A DNA stretch of 64,000 bases from Thermus arciformis (lineage in GTDB: Bacteria > Deinococcota > Deinococci > Deinococcales > Thermaceae), in NCBI RefSeq assembly GCF_900102145.1, contig NZ_FNBC01000005.1, forward strand, positions 33,514 to 97,513. The letters run 5' to 3'. Position numbers and translations under genes: made by a program. Below are positions 27,358-35,956 of the stretch, piece by piece; the first letter of the stretch is position 1, and each line of letters opens with the position of its first letter. The notes below the pieces were generated by a model. The model was not told the origin of the DNA and did not search any database. It saw only the letters and a program-made list of their open reading frames with translations.

Positions 27358-28023
27358 CTACTCCTCTAAGAGGCGCCGGACCAGGGCCTCCACCTCTTTC
27401 CTCCGCCCCCCCACGCTCTTCTCGGGGAGGAGGTTTCGCAGGTAGCGGTCGGTGAGGAGGAGGTCCACGTAGGGGTAGACCGTGGCCGCCATCACCGCGT
27501 CCAGGAGGTCGGAGGGGCGGGGCCTGCGGTGGCTGTCGGAGGCCATCCGGGCGAGGAGGTGGGCGAGGAGCCTGACGAAGGGCACTTCCTCGAGGCCGGC
27601 GCGCGCCTTGACCTCCTTTAGGGCCAGGGCGTGGGCCTCCCCGTAGGGAAGCCCCCAAAGGGCCTCGGGAAGCCCCAGGAAGGGGGAGAGGTCCGCGGGG
27701 TGCTCCCAGCTGCCCTCCTCGGAGAGGAGGTCCTCCCGGTACACCCCCCGCTTTTGCCTTGCGGCCACCTCCTGCCAGGGCCGGACCCAGTAGCCCCCCG
27801 AGAGGGCGGCGAAGACCTCCTGGAGGGCGGGGAGGAGGTAGCCCGCCTTCTCCTCCGGGCCCCTTTGGGGAAAGAGGGTTTCCAGGACGTGGAAGGGGCT
27901 TGGGGGGGCGAGGGCTTTCCCCTTGAGGGCCAGAAAGAGCTGGCCGAAGGCCTCGTGCCCCTTCTGGCCCAGGAGGTGCTTGGCCATGCGGCTGGCGTGG
28001 TTTTGGTCCAGGTAGACCAGCAC
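27358..28023 (-). CDS. PIN-like domain protein (putative nuclease)
   Basis: A 221-residue protein. It opens LVYLDQNHASRMAK, the first strand and acidic residue of PIN-like folds, and near the end has RPSDLLDAVMAATVYPYVDLLLTDRYL, resembling the distal acidic motifs (D..D...TD). Members cut RNA. No antitoxin partner is adjacent. Its GTG start directly follows the yqhA stop (TAGGTG), so it is fixed in the lacI-yqhA-PIN-mqnE-mqnA operon. The fold call is by motif only and could be wrong. Confidence 0.55.
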   Translation of the reverse strand: MLVYLDQNHASRMAKHLLGQKGHEAFGQLFLALKGKALAPPSPFHVLETLFPQRGPEEKAGYLLPALQEVFAALSGGYWVRPWQEVAARQKRGVYREDLLSEEGSWEHPADLSPFLGLPEALWGLPYGEAHALALKEVKARAGLEEVPFVRLLAHLLARMASDSHRRPRPSDLLDAVMAATVYPYVDLLLTDRYLRNLLPEKSVGGRRKEVEALVRRLLEE

Positions 28024-28470
28024 CTACTCCTTGGCCCGGGCCAGCCAGAGGGCGGCGCTCAGAAGGGCCACCCCCCCGGCGAAGAGGAGGAAGTCCAGGG
28101 CCGCCTGGGGTTTGAAGGCCAGGGCCTTCTCAAAGAACTTCACCACCAGGATCATGACGATCACCTGGCCCAGCTTGTTCTTGAGGTCGGCCAGGCTCTC
28201 CACGGCCAAGACGTTGTCCAGGGGCACCTCCAGCTTGCCGATGAAGAGCTCAAAAAGACCCGCGCCAAAGATGAGGAAGACGGCGGAGAGAAGGGCCAGG
28301 TCCACGGCGCCCACCAGGGCGGGGAGGGCGGCCTCGAGGCCCTGCCCCAGGGCGGAGGCCGCCTCCAACAGGGCGTGCCAGGCGAAGTAAAAGGCCCCGA
28401 GGAGGAGGCCTACCACGGGCAGGACCATGGTCCAGCGCGCCAGGTTGGCCAGGGTGTTCCAAAGGCCCAT
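28024..28470 (-). CDS. YqhA/UPF0114 membrane protein
   Basis: A 148-residue integral membrane protein with four helices, matching UPF0114: ARWTMVLPVVGLLLGAFYF, LALLSAVFLIFGAGLFELFIG, the conserved loop KLEVPLDNVLAVESLADLKNK, and VIVMILVVKFFEKAL. Function of the family is unknown. It starts 9 nt after the LacI-family regulator stop in the same operon. Confidence 0.85.
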   Translation of the reverse strand: MGLWNTLANLARWTMVLPVVGLLLGAFYFAWHALLEAASALGQGLEAALPALVGAVDLALLSAVFLIFGAGLFELFIGKLEVPLDNVLAVESLADLKNKLGQVIVMILVVKFFEKALAFKPQAALDFLLFAGGVALLSAALWLARAKE

Positions 28471-28479
28471 GGGACGATT

Positions 28480-29514
28480 CTAGGGCACGTAGGGCGCGGG
28501 ACCTGGGGTCAGGGTGGAGGTCCTCTCCACGAGGAGGGGCTCAAAGCGCACCTCCCGGGGCGGGCCCGCGTAGCCTTGCATCCTCTCCAGAAGGAGCTGG
28601 GCCGCCCGGGCCCCCATGGCCTCCACGGGCTGGGCGATGGTGGAAAGCCCCACCTCCTCGGCGAAGGGGTGGCCGTCAAAGCCGAGGACCCGCACCTCCC
28701 GGCCCACAGCGAGGCCCAGGCGCTCCGCCTCCTCCAGGACCCCTAAGGCCACCTGGTCCGCCCCGGCGAAGACGTTGAGGGGCGGGGAGGCCTTTTCCAG
28801 GAAGTGGCGGAGGGCGAGGCGCCCCCCCTCCTGGGAGAGGCGGGTGACGTAGAGGTGGTCTTCCGGGAAGGGGCGGCCCGCCTCCTCCAAAGCCTCCCGG
28901 AAGCCCGCCAGGCGCTCGGAGAAGACGGTGTGGCGGAAGGCCTTGTCGGGCTCCTCCTCCACCTTGATGGCGAAGATGGCCCCGGGAAAGCGGGCCAGGT
29001 ACTCCCCCGCAAGCCGCCCCCCCAGGCGGTTGTCCAGGTAGACGGAGTCGTACCGGGGGTTTTTGGCGTCCACCAGGACCACGGGGCGGTCGGTGGGGAG
29101 GCGGCCTTCCTCAAAGTGCTCCGTGAGGTCGTAGGAGGCCAGGATGAGGCCGTCGGTGAGGTAGGCCAGGGTGGAGCTTTCCAGGTAGCGCCTGAGCCGG
29201 GCCTGGGAGAGGATGGGGAAGAGGGCGAGGTCGTAGCGCTTTTCCAGGAGGACGCCCTCTATGCCTTCCAAAAGCCTGCGGTAGAACTCCGTGGCCACGA
29301 AGGGGAGGAGGACGCTCACCGTGTAGCTCCGCCCCCCCGCGATCCTGCGGGCGTGGGGGTTTGGGGTGTAGCCCAGCTCCTCCATGGCCCTAAGCACCCG
29401 GGCCCGGGTCTCGGGGCGCACCGCCGGGTGGTTGTTGAGCACCCGGCTCACCGTGCCGAGCCCTACCCCTGCCCGGGCGGCCACCTCGTGGATGGTGGGT
29501 TGCTTTCTCCTCAT
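28480..29514 (-). CDS. LacI/GalR-family transcriptional regulator
   Basis: A 344-residue regulator with the LacI headpiece (TIHEVAARAGVGLGTVSRVLNN, hinge helix NPHARRIAG) and a periplasmic-binding-protein-like effector domain (VSVLLPFVATEFYRRLLEGIEG; VLGFDGHPFAEEVGLSTIAQP). The ATG at 29514 gives the standard N-terminus; longer in-frame readings cross its operators and are rejected. Two palindromes upstream (29521-29545) overlap its own transcription start, pointing to autorepression. It heads the operon with yqhA, the PIN-like gene and mqnEA. Confidence 0.88.
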   Translation of the reverse strand: MRRKQPTIHEVAARAGVGLGTVSRVLNNHPAVRPETRARVLRAMEELGYTPNPHARRIAGGRSYTVSVLLPFVATEFYRRLLEGIEGVLLEKRYDLALFPILSQARLRRYLESSTLAYLTDGLILASYDLTEHFEEGRLPTDRPVVLVDAKNPRYDSVYLDNRLGGRLAGEYLARFPGAIFAIKVEEEPDKAFRHTVFSERLAGFREALEEAGRPFPEDHLYVTRLSQEGGRLALRHFLEKASPPLNVFAGADQVALGVLEEAERLGLAVGREVRVLGFDGHPFAEEVGLSTIAQPVEAMGARAAQLLLERMQGYAGPPREVRFEPLLVERTSTLTPGPAPYVP

Positions 29515-29520
29515 GGCGTG

Positions 29521-29579
29521 TGGAAGCGCTTCATGGAAACTTCCACCCTGAGGATACCCCAGGGCCCGGGCCTTTGCAA
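29521..29579 (-). promoter_or_regulatory. Promoter and twin operators of the LacI-family regulator
   Basis: TTGCAA (29579-29574), 17-bp spacer, TATCCT (29556-29551), start expected near 29544. Two adjacent palindromes follow: TGGAAACTTCCA (29534-29545), at the start site, and GAAGCGCTTC (29523-29532), a perfect 10-bp palindrome with the central CG typical of LacI/CcpA operators. The -35 overlaps the AAGAAT -10 (29578-29583) of the divergent PlsY-like gene. Confidence 0.7.
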
Positions 29580-29589
29580 GAATGGGGGC

Positions 29590-30123
29590 ATGGTCTACCT
29601 CCTCCTGGCCTACCTCCTGGGCTCCTTGGTGGGGGGGCTCCTCCTCTTCCCCGAGGTGCGGGGGAAGGACCTCCCCGGGGGCTCGGGGGTCTTCCGCCGG
29701 AAGGGCCCCTGGGCCGCCTTGCTGGTGGTCCTCTTTGACCTGGGGAAAGGGGTCTTGGCCGCCCTCCTCACCCCGCCCGCCCTCCGCCCCTGGGCGGGGG
29801 TGGCCCTGGTGGCGGGCCACAACTGGCCCCTCTTCTTCCGCTTCCGGGGAGGCGGGGGGATCGCCCCTTCCCTGGGCTTCTTCCTGGCCTGGTTCCCCCG
29901 GGAGACCCTTTGGGCCACGGCCCTGGGCCTTTTGGTGGCGGGGGTCTACCACCTCGCCTACTGGCGGAAGGGGCGGAAGGGGATTTACCCCATCCCCTTT
30001 GGGGCCGCCTTCGGCTACCTGGCCCTTCTCCTCCTGGCTCCCCCCGAAGGCCGCTGGGGGGCCCTTGGGGTGGCGGGGGTGGTGGCCCTAAGGGGCCTGC
30101 AAATCCTTAAGGGAAGGTGGTAG
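29590..30123 (+). CDS. Divergent PlsY-like membrane protein
   Basis: A 177-residue membrane protein with about five helices, similar to the glycerol-3-phosphate acyltransferase PlsY. The start (YLLLAYLLGSLVGGLL), FDLGKGVLAALL and GHNWPLFFRFRGGGGIAPSLG follow the three PlsY loops. However, the GSGNPGATN motif is reduced to GGSGVFRRKG and GGKGVA has become GGGGIA, losing the lysine. It may therefore have a different substrate or be inactive. ATG 29590 follows AAGAAT by 6 nt. Confidence 0.65.
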   Translation: MVYLLLAYLLGSLVGGLLLFPEVRGKDLPGGSGVFRRKGPWAALLVVLFDLGKGVLAALLTPPALRPWAGVALVAGHNWPLFFRFRGGGGIAPSLGFFLAWFPRETLWATALGLLVAGVYHLAYWRKGRKGIYPIPFGAAFGYLALLLLAPPEGRWGALGVAGVVALRGLQILKGRW

Positions 30124-30132
30124 CTTTAGGGC

Positions 30133-30927
30133 ATGAAGATCCTGCGCTTTAACGAGGGCCGCTGGGGCATTTTGGAAGGGGAGCTGGTCCTGGAGACGGA
30201 CGCCCCGGGGGGCAACCCCACGGGCAGGCGGTACGACCTCGCCTCGGTGCGCCTCCTGGTGCCCGCCACCCCCAGCAAGATCGTCTGCGTGGGGCGGAAC
30301 TACCGGGAGCACATCCGGGAGATGGGGCACGACTTCGGGGAGGACCTGCCCCAGGAGCCGGGCCTTTTCCTCAAGGCCCCCAACACCCTGGCCCACCCCG
30401 CCAACCCCCGCGACCCGGAGAACACCGGGGACAGGGTGCCCTACCCCTTCTTCACCCAGGAGCTTCACTACGAGGGGGAGCTTGCCGTGGTCATCGGGGA
30501 CAGGATGCGCCGCGTTCCCCCGGAGAAGGCCCTGGACCACGTCCTGGGCTACACCATCGCCGTGGACATCACCGCCCGGGACGCCCAGAAGAAGGACCTC
30601 CAGTGGGTCCGGGCCAAGAGCGCCGACAAGTTCCTCCCCTTGGGCCCCTGGCTGGAAACCGATCTGGACCCCCAGAACACCTGGGTCCGCACCTACGTGA
30701 ACGGGGAGCTCCGCCAGGAGGGGCACACCTCCCAGATGATCTTCAGCGTGGCGGAGATCCTCTCCTACATCTCGGGCTTCATGACCCTGGAGCCTTTGGA
30801 CGTGGTCCTCACCGGGACCCCCTCCGGCGTGGGGGCCCTGAACCCCGGGGACCGGATTGAGGTGGCCGTGGAGGGCGTGGGCACCCTCCACACCCGCATC
30901 GGCCCCAAGGAGGAAAAGCCGTGGTAG
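30133..30927 (+). CDS. Fumarylacetoacetate hydrolase (FAH) family enzyme
   Basis: A 264-residue FAH-family protein, the group of metal-dependent C-C hydrolases/decarboxylases for 2-oxo-acids. CVGRNYREH (about 56-64), [14 protein letters not shown], the metal ligands in [11 protein letters not shown] and [14 protein letters not shown], and the end [15 protein letters not shown] are standard. Substrate not readable. ATG 30133 follows TAGCTT (30121-30126) by 6 nt; that hexamer includes the stop codon of the preceding gene. Its end overlaps the MBL gene by 7 nt. Confidence 0.85.
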   Translation: MKILRFNEGRWGILEGELVLETDAPGGNPTGRRYDLASVRLLVPATPSKIVCVGRNYREHIREMGHDFGEDLPQEPGLFLKAPNTLAHPANPRDPENTGDRVPYPFFTQELHYEGELAVVIGDRMRRVPPEKALDHVLGYTIAVDITARDAQKKDLQWVRAKSADKFLPLGPWLETDLDPQNTWVRTYVNGELRQEGHTSQMIFSVAEILSYISGFMTLEPLDVVLTGTPSGVGALNPGDRIEVAVEGVGTLHTRIGPKEEKPW

Positions 30928-31817
30928 AGGTCCTGGATCTCGGATTTCATTCGGAAAGGGTCATCGCCAGCTTCCTCCTCAGGACGAAGGAGGGCCCCAT
31001 CCTCATAGAAACGGGCCCTGAGAGCACCTATCCCCGCCTGGTGGCCGCCTTGGGGGAGCGAGGGGTGGCCCCCGAGGAGGTGCGCCACGTCTTCGTGACC
31101 CACATCCACCTGGACCACGCGGGGGCGGCCTGGCGCCTGGCGGAGCTTGGGGCCACGGTCTACGTCCACCCCAGGGGCGCCCCCCACCTCGTGGACCCCT
31201 CCCGGCTCCTCGCCTCGGCGGAAAGGATCTACGGGGACGGGCTCAAGGCCCTCTGGGGCAAGGTCCGGGGGATTCCGGAGGAGAGGGTGCGGCCCCTCGC
31301 CGACGGGGAGGTGGTGGCCGTGGGCGGCCTCGAGGTCCAGGCGGTGGAGACGCTGGGGCACGCTTCCCACCACCACGCCTACCGGGTGGGGGACCTCGTC
31401 TTCGCCGGGGACATCGCCGGGGTGCGCATCGCCCCCGGGCCGGTCCTCCCCCCCACCCCACCCCCCGACATCCACCTGGAAAGCTGGTACGCCTCCTTGG
31501 ACCGCCTCCTCGCCCTGAGGCCCAAGGCCCTCTACCTCACCCACTTCGGCCCCTACGGGGACGTGGAGGCCCACCTCCAGGCCCTCAGGGAGACTCTGGA
31601 GGCCTGGGCGGGCTGGGTGCTGCACCGCCTGAAGGAAGGGCTTTCCGAGGAGGAGATGGTCCGGCGCTTTGAGGCCTACTGGCACGAGGGCCTTAGGGGG
31701 GCCGGGGTGGACGAGGCGGGCATGCGCCTGTACGCCCTCGCCGATCCCCCCTTCATGAACCTCCAGGGCCTCGTGCGCTACTGGCAGAAGCACCACCCCG
31801 AGGCTTTGGAGGGTTAG
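30921..31817 (+). CDS. Metallo-beta-lactamase-fold hydrolase
   Basis: A 298-residue MBL-fold enzyme with the binuclear metal motif THIHLDHAG (about 53-61), GHASHHHAY for the next histidines, and VFAGDIAGV for the bridging aspartate. The C-terminal 80 residues are helical, as in lactonase/glyoxalase-II-like members. Substrate unknown. GTG 30921 has AAGGAGG upstream and overlaps the FAH gene by 7 nt, so the two may act on related metabolites. Confidence 0.82.
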   Translation: MVEVLDLGFHSERVIASFLLRTKEGPILIETGPESTYPRLVAALGERGVAPEEVRHVFVTHIHLDHAGAAWRLAELGATVYVHPRGAPHLVDPSRLLASAERIYGDGLKALWGKVRGIPEERVRPLADGEVVAVGGLEVQAVETLGHASHHHAYRVGDLVFAGDIAGVRIAPGPVLPPTPPPDIHLESWYASLDRLLALRPKALYLTHFGPYGDVEAHLQALRETLEAWAGWVLHRLKEGLSEEEMVRRFEAYWHEGLRGAGVDEAGMRLYALADPPFMNLQGLVRYWQKHHPEALEG

Positions 31818-32708
31818 GTGACGCCCTTTCCCTTGGGGCGGCCCGCCCGGATGGCTGTCTTCGCCTCCGGGCGGGGGACGAACCTCGAGGCCCTCCTCGA
31901 GGCCTTCCCCAAGGGGCACCCCTTGGGGGAGGTGGTCCTGGTCCTCTCCGATAACCCCGAGGCCTTCGCCCTGGAGCGGGCGAGGAGGCGGGGGGTGGAG
32001 GCGGTGGCCCTCCCCTGGCGGGGGCGGCGGGCCTTTGAGGAGGAGGCCTTGGGGCTGTTGGCGGAGAGGAGGGTGGACCTCGTCCTCCTCGCGGGGTTCA
32101 TGCGCCTCCTCTCCCCCCGGTTCGTGGAGGCCTGGTACGGCCGCCTCCTCAACGTCCACCCCTCCCTCCTCCCCGACTACCCGGGGCTTCACGTGCACCG
32201 GCGGGTCCTGGAGGCGGGGGAAAAGGAGACGGGCTCCACCGTCCACTTCGTGGACCAAGGGATGGACACGGGGCCCATCCTCCTCCAAGGCCGGGTGCCC
32301 GTCCTCCCCGGGGACACGCCGGAGACCCTGGAGGCCCGGGTCCTCCGCCTGGAGCACGGGCTTTACCCTAGGGCCGTGGCCCTCCTCCTTTCCGGCCTCG
32401 CCTTTCCCCCGCCCCAGGACCTGAAGGCCCGGCTCGGGCAGGAGGCGGCGGGGGTCTTCCAAGGGCTTTCCCCCCGGGAGAAGCCCCTATACCTCAGGGC
32501 CTGGGCCCTCCTTCGCGCCTGGGGGCGGGAGGCGCTGGTGGCCCCCGCCTTTTTGGGCCAAGGGGGGGAGTGGGGCCGGGGCGCCTTCCTCGCCGCCCAC
32601 CTCCTGGCCCAGGACCACCCCGCCTTGAGGGCCGAGGTGGCCTCCCTCCCGGAGGCGGTGCGCCGGGAAGTGGAGGCGAGCCTAAAGCGGGTAGAATCCT
32701 CCCTATGA
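31818..32708 (+). CDS. purN: Phosphoribosylglycinamide formyltransferase PurN with C-terminal extension
   Basis: Transfers a formyl group from 10-formyl-THF to GAR in purine synthesis. The first 195 or so residues are a full PurN domain: FASGRGTNLEALLEA, LLAGFMRLLSPRFV, the catalytic Asn/His/Asp in NVHPSLLPDYPG, STVHFV and DQGMDTGPIL. About 100 further residues (196-296) follow that are not part of ordinary PurN; they are helical and recognised by no family I know. GTG directly follows the MBL stop. The ATGA overlap with purD shows coupling. Confidence 0.88.
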   Translation: MTPFPLGRPARMAVFASGRGTNLEALLEAFPKGHPLGEVVLVLSDNPEAFALERARRRGVEAVALPWRGRRAFEEEALGLLAERRVDLVLLAGFMRLLSPRFVEAWYGRLLNVHPSLLPDYPGLHVHRRVLEAGEKETGSTVHFVDQGMDTGPILLQGRVPVLPGDTPETLEARVLRLEHGLYPRAVALLLSGLAFPPPQDLKARLGQEAAGVFQGLSPREKPLYLRAWALLRAWGREALVAPAFLGQGGEWGRGAFLAAHLLAQDHPALRAEVASLPEAVRREVEASLKRVESSL

Positions 32709-33958
32709 AGGTCCTCGTGGTGGGTGGCGGGGGGCGGGAGCACGCCCTCCTCTGGAAGGCGGCGCAAAGCCCCCTCGTGGAAAGGCTCTACGCCGCTCCC
32801 GGCAACGCCGGGATGGAGGCCCTGGCGGAGCTCGTCCCCTGGGGCGGGGACGTGGAGGCCCTGGCGGACTGGGCCCTCGCCGAGGGCATAGACCTCACCC
32901 TGGTGGGCCCGGAGGCCCCCTTGGTGGAGGGCATCGCCGACGCCTTCTTGGAGCGGGGCCTCCTCGTCTTCGGCCCCACCCAGAAGGCGGCCATGATTGA
33001 GGGCTCCAAGGCCTTCGCCAAGGGCCTCATGGAGCGCTACGGCATCCCCACGGCCCGCCACCGGGTCTTCCGGGAGCCCCTGGAGGCCCTGGAGTACCTG
33101 GAGGAGGTGGGGGTGCCCGTGGTGGTCAAGGACTCCGGGCTCGCTGCGGGGAAGGGGGTCACGGTGGCCTTTGACCTGCACCAGGCCAAGCAGGCCGTGG
33201 CCAACATCCTGAACCGGGCCGAGGGGGGGGAGGTGGTCATAGAGGAGTACCTGGAGGGGGAGGAGGCCACGGTCCTAGCCCTCACCGATGGGGAGACCAT
33301 CCTGCCCCTCCTTCCCTCCCAGGACCACAAGCGCCTCCTGGACGGAGACCAGGGGCCCATGACCGGGGGGATGGGGGCGGTGGCCCCCTACCCCATGGAC
33401 GGGGCCACCTTAAGGCGGGTGGAGGAGGAGATCCTCAAGCCCCTCATCGCCGGCCTGCGGGCCGAGGGGGTGGTCTACCGGGGGGTGGTCTACGCCGGGC
33501 TCATGCTCACCCGGGAAGGGCCCAAGGTGCTGGAGTTCAACGCCCGCTTCGGCGACCCCGAGGCCCAGGCCCTTTTGCCCCTCCTGGAGAGCGACCTGGT
33601 GGAGCTGGCCCTGCGGGTGGCCGAGGGGAGATTGGGGGGGGTAGAGCTTTCCTGGAAGCCGGGGGCCGCGGCCTGCGTGGTCCTGGCCGCCCCGGGCTAT
33701 CCGGAAAGCCCCCGGAAGGGGATTCCCCTCCAGGTGCCCGAGCCTCCAGAGGGGGTGCTGGTCTTCCACGCGGGCACAAGGCGGGAGGGTGGGGTCTTGG
33801 TGAGCGCCGGGGGGCGGGTGCTCAACGTGGTGGGGTTGGGACAGGACCTCAGGGAGGCCCTGGAGCGGGCCTACGCCTACATCCCCCGGGTCGGCTTTCC
33901 CGGCGCGGTGTACCGGAGGGACATCGGCTTTAGGGCCCTCAAAGGCTCCAGGGCCTGA
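32705..33958 (+). CDS. purD: Phosphoribosylamine-glycine ligase
   Basis: ATP-grasp enzyme making GAR, the substrate of PurN. The 417 residues begin MKVLVVGGGGREHALLWK and contain the ATP-grasp region (VVVKDSGLAAGKGVTVA), DHKRLLDGDQGPMTGGMGAVAPYP and VLEFNARFGDPEAQALLPLL. ATG 32705 overlaps the purN stop (ATGA). The final 20 nt overlap a convergent exonuclease gene. Confidence 0.95.
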   Translation: MKVLVVGGGGREHALLWKAAQSPLVERLYAAPGNAGMEALAELVPWGGDVEALADWALAEGIDLTLVGPEAPLVEGIADAFLERGLLVFGPTQKAAMIEGSKAFAKGLMERYGIPTARHRVFREPLEALEYLEEVGVPVVVKDSGLAAGKGVTVAFDLHQAKQAVANILNRAEGGEVVIEEYLEGEEATVLALTDGETILPLLPSQDHKRLLDGDQGPMTGGMGAVAPYPMDGATLRRVEEEILKPLIAGLRAEGVVYRGVVYAGLMLTREGPKVLEFNARFGDPEAQALLPLLESDLVELALRVAEGRLGGVELSWKPGAAACVVLAAPGYPESPRKGIPLQVPEPPEGVLVFHAGTRREGGVLVSAGGRVLNVVGLGQDLREALERAYAYIPRVGFPGAVYRRDIGFRALKGSRA

Positions 33959-34520
33959 GCCCCTCCGCTGTCCGAAGGCAGGCCAGGCGCGCCGCCTCGA
34001 GGGTGCGCACCCCCGCCGCCTCCAGAAGGGGGAGGAGGTGGCGGAAGACCTCGGCCACCAGCCGGGCGTCGCCGAGGGCGGTGTGCCTTCCCGAGAGGGG
34101 GAGACCGAAGCGCGCCGCCAGGGCCTCGAGGCGGGGGTCGGTCCCGGGGAGGAGGAAGCGGGCGAGGAGGTAGGTGTCCAGGAGGGGAAACCCCTTGAGG
34201 GCCGGGAGGAAGGCCAGGTCCACGTGGGCCTGGTGGGCGAGGAGGACCGTGCCCTCGAGGAAGGCGAGGAAGGTGGGGAGGGTCTCTTCCAGGGTGGGCC
34301 TGCCCCTCAAGGCCTCGCGGCTCAGGCCGTGGAGGGCCTGGGCCTCCCGGCTCACGGGGCGGCCGGGGTCCAGGAGGAGCTCCAGCTCCGCCCCGAGCCT
34401 TCCTCCCACCAGCCGCACCGCCCCCAGGGCCACGGGCCGGTCCCGGGTGGGGTCCAGGCCGGTGGCCTCCAGGTCCAAGGCGGTGTAGACCAGGCGTTGC
34501 AGGGGCGTCTTGGGGTTCAT
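33939..34520 (-). CDS. DEDDh 3'-5' exonuclease (DnaQ-like)
   Basis: A 193-residue exonuclease with ALDLEATGLDP (Exo I, DxE), the central AHQAHVDLAFL (Exo II) and HTALGDARLVAEV (Exo III, HxAxxD), so all DEDDh catalytic residues appear present. The ATG overlaps the stop of the CBS-nucleotidyltransferase gene (ATGA), indicating translational coupling. The same pair, exonuclease plus CBS/DUF294 protein, is often found next to acetate permease genes in other bacteria; why is not known. Confidence 0.85.
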   Translation of the reverse strand: MNPKTPLQRLVYTALDLEATGLDPTRDRPVALGAVRLVGGRLGAELELLLDPGRPVSREAQALHGLSREALRGRPTLEETLPTFLAFLEGTVLLAHQAHVDLAFLPALKGFPLLDTYLLARFLLPGTDPRLEALAARFGLPLSGRHTALGDARLVAEVFRHLLPLLEAAGVRTLEAARLACLRTAEGLRPWSL

Positions 34521-35896
34521 CGCAGGCCAAAGCGCAGGCGCAGGTGGCCCTGGGCCGTCCGCACCGCCCGGAAGGCCTCCAGGACCCGCCACCTCTCCAA
34601 GGGGGAGAGGGCCTTGGGGGAGAGGGCCCCTTGCCCCCCAAGCTCCGCCCGGAGCCTCAGGCGGAAGAAGAGGCCGAAGCCCTCCCCCAGGAGCTCGGCC
34701 GTCTCTTCGCTCAGGGCCCCCGCCCGGGAGGCCGCCCGCAGGCGGTCCAGGGTGTGCCGCTCCGGGCTTCCGGTGTACACGGCGTAGAAGCGCGCCAGGA
34801 GCACGATGGGGAAGAGGCCGTGCCGTTTGGGCTCCAGGGAGGGGGGCAGGCGCCCGAAGGGGGTGGGGGGCGGGGGGAAGGCTAGGGCCGAGCGGGCCAG
34901 GTGGTGGAGGAAGACCCCCCTTTGCGCCCGGGCGAGGAGCTCGGCCTCGAGGGGCCTTAAGTCCAGCTTCCCTCCCACCTGGCGCAGGTCCAGGAAGGCC
35001 TGGGCCTTGAGGAGGGCCTCGGGCTCCGGGGCTTCGGTCCAGCCCCAGAAGGCCTTCAGGAAGGCCTCGAGGTCCATCCGCAGGCGGGTGGCCATGTAGC
35101 CCCCGGGGCAGGGGGGAAACCCGGCCGCCAAGAGCCCCCCCACCACCCGCTCGGCCAGGGCCTGGAAGTAGGGTTCGTGCCCGGATTCGGCGTAGAGGAG
35201 GGCGTTGTCCTGGTCCGTGAGGAGGGCCTGCTCCCGCCGCCCCTCGGAGCCCAGGACCAGGAAGGCGTAGGGCGTGGGGGGCGGGCCCAAGGCCTTTTCC
35301 GCCTCGCTCAGGAGCCTCCGCACCAGGGCGTCGTTGAGGCCCGCCACCAGCCTGCCGATCTCCAGGGCCCCCGCCCCCGCCTCCAGGAGGGTTTGCACGA
35401 GCCCCGCCACCTCCCTGGCGTAGCCCTCGAGGGCCAGGCCCTCCACGCGCCGGAGGAGGAGGAGGGGGAGCTGGGCCTCCCGCCGCACCAGGTCGGTGTG
35501 GGTCACCATCCCCACCACCCTCCCCCCCTCCAATAGGGGCAGGTGGTGGATCCCCCGCTCCACCATGAAGGCCACCGCCTCGAGGAGGGGCGTGGTCTGG
35601 GGGAGGGCGAGGAGGGGAAAGGAGGCGGCCTCGGCCAGGGGCGCCTCCAGGGGCCTGCCCTCGGCCACCCACCGCCTCAGGTCCCGGTCGGTGAAGATGC
35701 CCGGGGGGTCTCCCTCCACCAGGAGGCTGGAAACCCCGTGGGCCTGCATCCGGGCCGCGGCCTCCCGGACGCTCAGGCTCCCCGGGGCCCAAAGGGGGGC
35801 GCGGGTGGCCAGGGCCCCCACGGGGAGGGAGGCCCCGGCCCCCGGTGCCCCTTCCTCTGACCTAAGGGTCCGCATGCCGGTTTTCGCAAGGAGCAC
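34517..35896 (-). CDS. CBS-domain / DUF294 putative nucleotidyltransferase
   Basis: A 459-residue protein: paired CBS domains (about 40-150, VREAAARMQAHGVSSLLV; LLEAVAFMVERGIHHLPLLEGGRVVGMVTHTD) that usually bind adenine nucleotides, then a DUF294 nucleotidyltransferase domain with LGSEGRREQALLTDQDNAL (GS...E...D.D) and a helical DUF294-C region. It resembles GlnD-like signal transducers. The GTG at 35896 is weakly supported (TCAACT 6 nt upstream). It lies 60 nt after actP, beyond two hairpins, and is coupled to the exonuclease. Confidence 0.82.
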   Translation of the reverse strand: MLLAKTGMRTLRSEEGAPGAGASLPVGALATRAPLWAPGSLSVREAAARMQAHGVSSLLVEGDPPGIFTDRDLRRWVAEGRPLEAPLAEAASFPLLALPQTTPLLEAVAFMVERGIHHLPLLEGGRVVGMVTHTDLVRREAQLPLLLLRRVEGLALEGYAREVAGLVQTLLEAGAGALEIGRLVAGLNDALVRRLLSEAEKALGPPPTPYAFLVLGSEGRREQALLTDQDNALLYAESGHEPYFQALAERVVGGLLAAGFPPCPGGYMATRLRMDLEAFLKAFWGWTEAPEPEALLKAQAFLDLRQVGGKLDLRPLEAELLARAQRGVFLHHLARSALAFPPPPTPFGRLPPSLEPKRHGLFPIVLLARFYAVYTGSPERHTLDRLRAASRAGALSEETAELLGEGFGLFFRLRLRAELGGQGALSPKALSPLERWRVLEAFRAVRTAQGHLRLRFGLR

Positions 35897-35912
35897 CTGA
35901 GAAGTTGAGAAA

Positions 35913-35953
35913 CCCCTTTTGGGGCCCCCGCCGCGGCTTTAGCCGCGGCGGGG
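35913..35953 (-). terminator. Tandem hairpins after actP
   Basis: First stem, in transcription order: CCCCGCCGCGGC pairs with GCCGCGGCGGGG (plus 35926-35937 and 35942-35953; loop TTTA), a perfect 12-bp stem. Second: CCCCAAAAGGGG (35924-35913) followed by TTTCTC. They separate actP from the CBS-nucleotidyltransferase on the same strand, and should end or attenuate the symporter transcript. Confidence 0.65.
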
Positions 35954-35956
35954 TGC

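Noticed and set aside
28804..29589. Plus-strand extension of the PlsY-like gene to 439 codons
   Set aside because: The upstream part is antisense to the LacI-family gene; the PlsY-like N-terminus begins at 29590.
33939..35792. A 617-codon minus-strand frame covering exonuclease and CBS genes
   Set aside because: Its upstream part is Gly/Pro/Arg-rich shadow; the exonuclease really starts at 34520 with an ATGA overlap.
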